Of a stretch of 20,733 nucleotides of DNA, positions 17,201 through 20,733 are shown in pieces. Positions within the stretch are counted from its first letter, which is position 1; each line of letters opens with the position of its first letter. Source of the DNA: Baffinella frigidus (lineage: Eukaryota > Cryptophyceae > Cryptomonadales > Baffinellaceae). Location: the NCBI GenBank assembly GCA_026770585.1, contig MU646953.1:47937-68669 (forward strand). Reading direction: 5' to 3'. The notes under the pieces are model-generated. The model searched no databases, had not been told where the DNA came from, and saw only the letters and a program-made list of their open reading frames with translations. The translations under genes and the position numbers were made by a program.

Positions 17201-20010
17201 CCTAAACCCTAAACCCTAAAATTATGCAGGTGATTGTGTTTCGGACGCTGTCGATCTTCGTGACGGCATACGGAACCCTCAACTCTAAACCCTAAACCCT
17301 AAATACTTAACACTCGACCCTCAACACTCAACCAACCACGCGGTGCCTGAAACTGAAACTCATTCAAGTGGTGCTCAGATCTTTTGAAGTGGAGGACTTC
17401 TGTAAAAGCGGAGGATATCTGTGAAAGTGGAGGATGCATGTGAAAGTGGAGGATGTATGTGAAAGTGGAGGATATCTGTGAACGTGGAGGATATCTGTGA
17501 AAGTGGAGGATACGTGTGAACGTGGATGTTTGGGAGGACAGGTGATTGTGTTCCGGACGCTGTCGATCTTCGTGACGGCATATGGCGACATCAGGCTGCT
17601 CCAGGTTCTACCTCTGCCTCATTATAATTGGGATCGCCATAAATGTATTTTTTTATTTGCGCACTTTTGTTCTAGATTTCATACTCTAAATGTTTGTTAT
17701 GGCGAGACCAGGTTTACTGAGGCAGAGCTAGAGGTTCTCTCCAACTGCGACTACTCCCTGCCTCATGCACCAAGCAACCAAGCAAGCAACCAACCAACCA
17801 ACCAACCAACCAACCAACCAACCAACCAACCAACCAACCAACCAACCAACCAACCAACCAACCAACCACCCACCCACCCACCCACCCACCCACCCAACCA
17901 ACCGACCAACCAACCAACGACGTTTTACACACCTGGGTGGTCAAGTCAAGCGGGTGTTGCTCTGGGCACCTGAAGAGAGAGGGAGATAAAATTGCGTTTA
18001 TTACTGATCGAAACCAACATGACCACCATGTAATCCCTTCCGTGAAGGCCTTGCAAGATCCCATACCGCAGAGTATTGAAATGAAATGCTCGGGGACTGC
18101 ACGTGACGGCTAGGTTTCCCGGAAATTGGGAGGAAAATACTGGAATTTCACAAAACCTAACCGTGTTATCCAGTCCCCGATAATTTAATTTAAAGTCTCA
18201 TCAAAAATTAAGCAATAATCACTTTATTTAGGCGGGATGAGATCAGGGCCTAACCGCGAAAGACGTGCACGCGAAGGCTCCGACGGTTCCCGCGATGGCC
18301 TCGCTCTGCCTGTCCTTGCCGGCAGACAACCCTGCGCTGTGTACTCAAGCGGCGGGTGCTCTGCGGCTGCTCTGTTCCCTGCGGCTGCTCTCTTCGCTTG
18401 CAGCCCAAGGCGCTGGCTTAGCTCTCAGGGGAGTCAGCGCCTGCTCGCACACACGCCAGCGTCTCAACCGACCCCATAGACGAATCAAATATTCTAGACC
18501 ATTCTAGAGCCTTCGATTTGGGCTCAGGCAGAGTCAGCGCCATCAACCCTAAAGCGCGTACTCTGCTCTCAGGCAAAGGCGCTGTCGGTGCCAGCCATGG
18601 TCTCTGCTGGCCTCGCTGTGCCTGTCCTTGCCGGTCGTTGGCGGTACACATTAATGTGGTAACGTCCTGAAAACTGGGTAGTTAGGCCTACGGTATTGCC
18701 TACGGTAGGCCTTACGGCTCCTAGGACCTATGTTTCATAGGACCCCCCCTAGGGCCCTACGGCCTACTGTGGGCAATACCGTATGCGTAACTACCCGGTT
18801 TTCAGGACGTTACCCTATTATGTTAACCTTGACGGCAAACAAATCGGGGGCGTTGACTCACGCAGCCTTCAATTTGGGCGCAGACACAGGCAGCGCCCTG
18901 AACCCTAAAGCACGTGCTCTGCTCTCCTTCAGGCAAAGGCGCTGTCGATGCCAGCAATGGCCTCGCTGGTGCTGGTTGTCGCTGGAGCCATCGGATACGT
19001 CATGGCCGACAAGGGCTTCGAGGTCCACCCTACACCTACCTCTGTCCCACTTAGATTTCGGCTCCCCATAAATTCGCCCCTCCCCAAATTTCACGGGTGA
19101 ATTTTGACCCCCCCATGAAATTCACCTGGCCCCTGGGATAGGCAGACCCCTGTGCTGGGCTGGGCGTCAGGTGACGAACCTGTTCTGGCCGATGGCGTAG
19201 GGCTAGTCCTAGGTTCTGAACCCCGCACGTGGGACAGAGGGTTGTGAGGTCCGTAACCTGCTGTATCATGTCAGGTTCGCAACCTGTTCGGGCCGATCGC
19301 GTACGGGTGTAGGGACGGTAGGGCGGGTCAGGAGGCTGACTGGGCTGGGATGGGGTTGAGGTTGGTAACTTGGCGTGGTCCATCAGGTCAAGAACCTGTT
19401 CTGGCCAATTAATCACTTAACCACTAAACCCTACACCCTAACCCTGGTGGCTGGTTCGCAACGTGTTCTGGCCGATTGTGTACTCAACACTCTAATAGGG
19501 TAACGGCCTGAAAATGGGGTAGTTAGGCCTGCGGCATTGTCTAGGACCTCCTACCGTAGGCCGAGACTTTTTGGTCCTAGGATCCCTCGGCCTACGGTAG
19601 GAGGTCCTAGGCAATGCCGTATGCCTAACTACCCCATTTTCAGGCCGTTAGCCTATGAACTCAACACTCAACACTGAACCCTGAACACTGAACACTCGAG
19701 TCTGGTGGCAGGTTCGCAACCTGTTCTGGCCGGTCGCGTACGGGGTCGTCAACGCCTCCTACCCGATCGTCACCAAGCTCGTCATGCGCTCTAACGAGGT
19801 CCCCGGCCACCCCAAACCCCAACCCTAGTTCAACGAGGCCCCCCCCCTCCTTTCCCCCCTCCTCCTCCTCCCCACCCCCGAGGAGCCTTTCCCACTCTCC
19901 CATCTCTCTCTCTCTCTCGCTCCCTCGCGCGCGCTCTCTCTCTCTCTCTCTCACACACACTATCTCTCTTTCGCTCTGTCTGTCTGTCTCTCTCGCTCTC
20001 TCTCTCGCGC

Positions 20011-20048
<38 letters not shown>

Positions 20049-20733
20049 GCTCTGTCTCTTTGTCTGTATGTCTGTCTCATCCTCCAATCCTGCTTCGTTT
20101 TTGCCTCCTACCCGATCTTCACCAAGCTCGTCACGCACTCCAATGTCCCAGGCCACCTCAAACCCTGAACTGGAAACCCTCAACCCTCAACCCGAAACCC
20201 GAAACCCGAAACCCGAAACCCTAAAGCTCGCTACCGGCGGCCCTAAAGCTCGCTACCGGCGGTGCCTGGCACGAGTCGCACCGAACCAAGAGGAGATGCC
20301 GTGGTAGGGGCGGGCCTTGTTAGTACCGACACGGCCGCCATGTGTGCACCCCCACGGAGGCTGTGTCTTGGTGTCGGCTAACCTGAAGGTGAAACTTTTG
20401 CAGGAGATGACTTCTTGGGGGCGGACGTACTACAAGAACCAAATGACGTTGATGATCTTCCTCCCTGCAGCCTTGTGACTGTCTTGGGACCATTAGACTG
20501 TCTTGGAGCGAATAAAAGGACTCTTCGACTGGGCTGAGATTAGAATCATTCCCTTTTCACTGTGCTCAAACCCTCAACCCTGACCCCTTTTGCAGGAGAT
20601 GACCTCTTGGGGGCGTACGTACTACAACAACCTGATGACGTTCATGATCTTCCTCCCGGGCATGTTCGTCCTCGGCGAGCACACCACTATCTCCGAGTAC
20701 ACTCCCTCTCCCTCTCTCCCTCTCTCCCTCTCT
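14242..20733 (+). CDS. Nucleotide-sugar transporter (DMT superfamily, GDP-sugar type), 9 exons, 3' end outside window
   Basis: Exons: 14242-14265, 14490-14519, 14650-14727, 15434-15487, 16923-17033, 17542-17604, 18933-19022, 19712-19798, 20596 to about 20697 or beyond. All joins are phase 0 and GT-AG. Joined, they give about 213 residues rich in membrane segments. [15 protein letters not shown] matches the early NST helix pair. ANVET/VIVFRTL and TAYGD match the NVETVIVFR...ADY-type core of plant and animal GDP-sugar carriers (GONST3/GFT1/TMEM241 group). [10 protein letters not shown] and TYYNNLMTF match later helices, the YYNN motif being typical of GDP-mannose/fucose carriers. Such proteins are Golgi or ER antiporters of nucleotide sugar for NMP. 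The substrate-diagnostic C-terminal motif (GALNK in GDP-mannose carriers) is outside the window, so the substrate is open. A further N-terminal exon is possible. Confidence 0.85.
14272..14486 (+). repeat. CCCTAAA-type tract filling intron 1
   Basis: Telomere-type repeats occupy almost all of the 224-nt intron from donor to AACCAG acceptor. CTAAC/CTAAA units could serve as branch points. Confidence 0.92.
14490..14519 (+). CDS. Transporter exon 2, 30 nt
   Basis: Encodes [10 protein letters not shown], the first half of membrane helix 1, between AACCAG and the ACG/GTGTCT donor. The next exon starts GTGTCA, again repeating the first five intron bases. Confidence 0.75.
14527..14647 (+). repeat. 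CCCTAAA/CCCCAAA tract filling intron 2
   Basis: CCCCAAA units and then CCCTAAA units make up nearly the whole 130-nt intron. Confidence 0.92.
14650..14727 (+). CDS. Transporter exon 3 ([15 protein letters not shown])
   Basis: The 78-nt exon encodes [20 protein letters not shown] then TVLVFQ, the conserved NST N-terminal motif with Asn-Lys after helix 1. Acceptor AACCAG; donor CAG/GTCCCC. Confidence 0.9.
14728..15433 (+). other. Intron 3: low-copy sequence with a 36-bp tandem repeat and foldback
   Basis: Three tandem units of about 36 bp (CACCCCCGTTTCTCCCTCCG and variants) lie at 15300-15405 just before exon 4. An imperfect palindrome around TTTAAATA lies at 15117-15214. TCCTCACTCCTC near the donor recurs at 14935. 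There is little telomere-type DNA here. Confidence 0.6.
15434..15487 (+). CDS. Transporter exon 4
   Basis: Encodes [18 protein letters not shown], a helix plus short loop typical of NST helix 2. Acceptor GGACAG; donor AAG/GTCGTG. Confidence 0.85.
15488..15925 (+). other. Intron 4, first part: microsatellite and hairpin
   Basis: A GA/GC/GT tract (15660-15740) is followed by a perfect 14-bp hairpin at 15805-15838 (ACTGCCTGTCGAGG with a 6-base loop). Nothing coding is recognised. Confidence 0.55.
16026..16420. repeat. Inverted duplication of an exon 5 acceptor unit
   Basis: Positions 16026-16160 are the near-exact complement of 16286-16420. The right arm reads GGTCTCTTGCAGGTGGATCC (acceptor plus exon 5 start), and the left arm is the same sequence inverted. 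The loop of about 125 bp is GC-rich with a GAGGAG run. Confidence 0.85.
16404..16922 (+). repeat. Four tandem decoy copies of the exon 5 start
   Basis: Exon-start copies begin at 16404, 16521, 16648 and 16767 before the true exon at 16923. Each is preceded by CAG and reads GTGGACCCGTTCCAGATTTC with few changes. They diverge after about 20-60 bases and share a spacer with GGTATTCA and CTAAATCGT. No donor is kept. Confidence 0.85.
16923..17033 (+). CDS. Transporter exon 5
   Basis: The 111-nt exon encodes [20 protein letters not shown] then [17 protein letters not shown]. Acceptor CTTGCAG; donor ACG/GTACGC. It is the only one of five tandem exon-start copies in this intron that keeps the full frame and a donor. 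Confidence 0.9.
17042..17222 (+). repeat. Telomere-type tract in intron 5
   Basis: ACACGAAA, CCCCAAA and then CCCTAAA units run from the exon 5 donor to ATTATGCAG. Confidence 0.9.
17230..17272 (+). pseudogene. Exon 6 copy broken into CCCTAAA
   Basis: It repeats the first 43 bases of exon 6 with one silent and one near-silent change after a good CAG acceptor, then at CATACGG switches abruptly into AACCCTCAACTCTAAACCC. In frame it would reach TAA within eight codons. Confidence 0.85.
17274..17333 (+). repeat. CCCTAAA tract joined to the broken exon 6 copy
   Basis: Degenerate telomere-type units start at the break. Confidence 0.85.
17387..17530 (+). repeat. 18-bp minisatellite
   Basis: About eight units of GTGGAGGATATCTGTGAA with variants (GATGCATGTG, GATACGTGTG) end about a dozen bases before the exon 6 acceptor. 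Confidence 0.9.
17542..17604 (+). CDS. Transporter exon 6 ([16 protein letters not shown])
   Basis: The 63-nt exon encodes the VFR...TAYGD core and ends LLQ before donor CAG/GTTCTA. A near-identical 5' copy lies at 17230-17272 but has no donor, so this copy is taken as functional. Confidence 0.85.
17605..17745. mobile_element. Foldback element right after exon 6 donor
   Basis: GTTCTACCTCTGCCTCA...GATCGCCATAA pairs with TTATGGCGAGACC...TGAGGCAGAGCTAGAGG. It is AT-rich inside. Related ends occur at 10305-10438. Confidence 0.6.
17768..17922 (+). repeat. CAAC/CACC microsatellite
   Basis: Long CAAC array turning into CACC units and back, in intron 6. Confidence 0.95.
18089..18181. repeat. Foldback with CGGGGACTG ends
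   Basis: CTCGGGGACTG...ACGGCTAGGTTT pairs with AAACCTAACCGT...CAGTCCCCGA. Small non-coding palindrome in intron 6. Confidence 0.6.
18258..18640 (+). pseudogene. Two decayed copies of exon 7 start
   Basis: At 18571 the sequence TCAGGCAAAGGCGCTGTCGG then TGCCAGCCATGG repeats the exon 7 acceptor and start. Its upstream flank AACCCTAAAGCGCGTACTCTG also matches the flank of the true exon at 18900. A more decayed copy at about 18264-18325 reads GCGATGGCCTCGCTCTGCCT. Confidence 0.75.
18655..18818. mobile_element. Palindromic MITE, family A, copy 2
   Basis: Terminal repeats GGTAACGTCCTGAAAAC...GGGTAGTTAGGC and their complement; the interior differs from copies 1 and 3 around the tip. Confidence 0.7.
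18933..19022 (+). CDS. Transporter exon 7
   Basis: The 90-nt exon encodes [20 protein letters not shown] then [10 protein letters not shown]. Acceptor CTCCTTCAG; donor GAG/GTCCAC. The family equivalent is LSLV...GGAVGYVATD. Confidence 0.88.
19160..19482 (+). pseudogene. Four decayed copies of exon 8 start
   Basis: Copies begin near 19170, 19274, 19387 and 19451. Each has an AG-GT edge or mutant of it, then CGCAACCTGTTCTGGCCGAT or close variants, and ends in stops or CCCTAAA-type DNA. The true exon at 19712 is the fifth. Confidence 0.85.
19494..19655. mobile_element. Palindromic MITE, family A, copy 3
   Basis: Near-identical to 3234-3394, including the loop GACTTTTTGGTCCTAGGATC. ACTCAACACTC occurs on both flanks and may be a target duplication, but the surrounding DNA is itself repetitive. 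Confidence 0.75.
19712..19798 (+). CDS. Transporter exon 8
   Basis: The 87-nt exon encodes [20 protein letters not shown] then TKLVMRSNE. Acceptor GTGGCAG; donor GAG/GTCCCC. Four shorter copies of its start precede it and one copy of its end follows it. Confidence 0.88.
19895..20065 (+). repeat. CT/CA microsatellite in intron 8
   Basis: CT runs alternate with CACACA runs and CTGTCTGT. Strand sense is pyrimidine-rich, as in most CDC123 introns. Confidence 0.9.
20094..20165 (+). pseudogene. Copy of exon 8 end and donor
   Basis: GCCTCCTACCCGATCTTCAC then CAAGCTCGTCACGCACTCCA, followed by TGTCCCAGGCCACC and CAAACCC, repeats 19755-19815 including the region just past the donor. The donor GAG/GT itself is changed. 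Confidence 0.85.
20157..20225 (+). repeat. CCCTAAA/CCCGAAA tract in intron 8
   Basis: Degenerate telomere-type units follow directly after the exon 8 end copy. Beyond it AAGCTCGCTACCGGCGGCCCT is tandemly repeated once. Confidence 0.85.
20321..20379. repeat. Small foldback shared with 2043-2086
   Basis: TACCGACACGGCC...GGTGTCGGCTA pairs end to end. The left part matches the CDC123 intron sequence at 2043. Confidence 0.5.
20404..20478 (+). pseudogene. Exon 9 copy a, ends in TGA
   Basis: After TTTTGCAG it encodes [20 protein letters not shown] then PAAL and a TGA at 20476. It is a close copy of exon 9 at 20596, with a perfect acceptor. AATAAA at about 20511 follows. Included in mRNA, it would truncate the transporter; it may be an alternative last exon or a decoy. 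Confidence 0.7.
20596..20733 (+). CDS. Transporter exon 9 (TYYNNLMTF), right edge uncertain
   Basis: After TTTTGCAG it encodes [20 protein letters not shown] then [15 protein letters not shown]. The YYNN motif is conserved in GDP-sugar carriers. The exon may end at 20696 before GTACAC, since a CT-rich tract follows; otherwise it runs out of the window. Confidence 0.8.

Noticed and set aside
17387-17530. CRISPR-like array
   Set aside because: 18-bp units are contiguous without spacers; the genome is eukaryotic.
17230-17604. Mutually exclusive exons 6a and 6b
   Set aside because: Copy 6a has no donor and runs into a stop in the CCCTAAA tract, so it cannot replace 6b.
17714-18064. Frame encoding Gly-Trp-Leu-Val repeats
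   Set aside because: Translation of the CAAC array inside a transporter intron; the complementary frame is equally open.
14242-20697. Dinoflagellate-type GC or GA donor splice sites
   Set aside because: All accepted introns have GT donors; only the doubtful 5' leader junction would need a GC donor.

Overview
The window is nuclear DNA from a eukaryote with small, widely spaced exons. All accepted introns are GT-AG. Telomere-type TTTAGGG/CCCTAAA DNA is scattered through the introns, together with GA/CT, GAGT, CTAC and CAAC microsatellites and many palindromic elements. An alga or protist with plant-type telomeres is likely; a chromerid such as Chromera velia is my best guess, held weakly. The consistent GT donors argue against a typical core dinoflagellate. 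No bacterial gene organisation, rRNA, tRNA or CRISPR array was seen.

Two protein genes can be assembled exon by exon, arranged head to head. (1) Minus strand, 12452 down to 919 and running out of the window: CDC123, the eIF2-assembly chaperone. Twelve well-supported exons of 36-117 nt and one tentative exon spell the D123 family almost from end to end. Only the last few dozen C-terminal residues are missing. (2) Plus strand, 14242 to the right edge: a nucleotide-sugar transporter of the drug/metabolite superfamily, closest by motif memory to GDP-sugar carriers (GONST3/GFT1/TMEM241 type). Nine exons are visible, all separated by phase-0 introns, and the C-terminal third lies beyond the window. 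Between them, 12453-14241 is a unique, partly GC-rich stretch that probably holds a divergent promoter and the transporter's 5' leader.

The unusual part is the introns. Almost every intron of both genes holds one to four decayed copies of the neighbouring exon edge together with its splice site: intron end plus exon start, exon end plus donor, or in one case the whole exon-intron-exon junction. These copies are often separated by telomere-like tracts. The C-rich strand (CCCTAAA) of those tracts is the sense strand in both genes, so the orientation flips between 12379 and 14143, where transcription direction flips. Palindromic MITE-like elements sit in the same introns, and one family has three copies shared between the two genes. 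Together this looks like introns growing by repeated junction duplication and telomere-repeat capture in ordinary housekeeping genes.

Layout: 1-918 repeats downstream of the last visible CDC123 exon; 919-12452 CDC123 (minus); 12453-14241 intergenic/divergent promoter; 14242-20733 transporter (plus).
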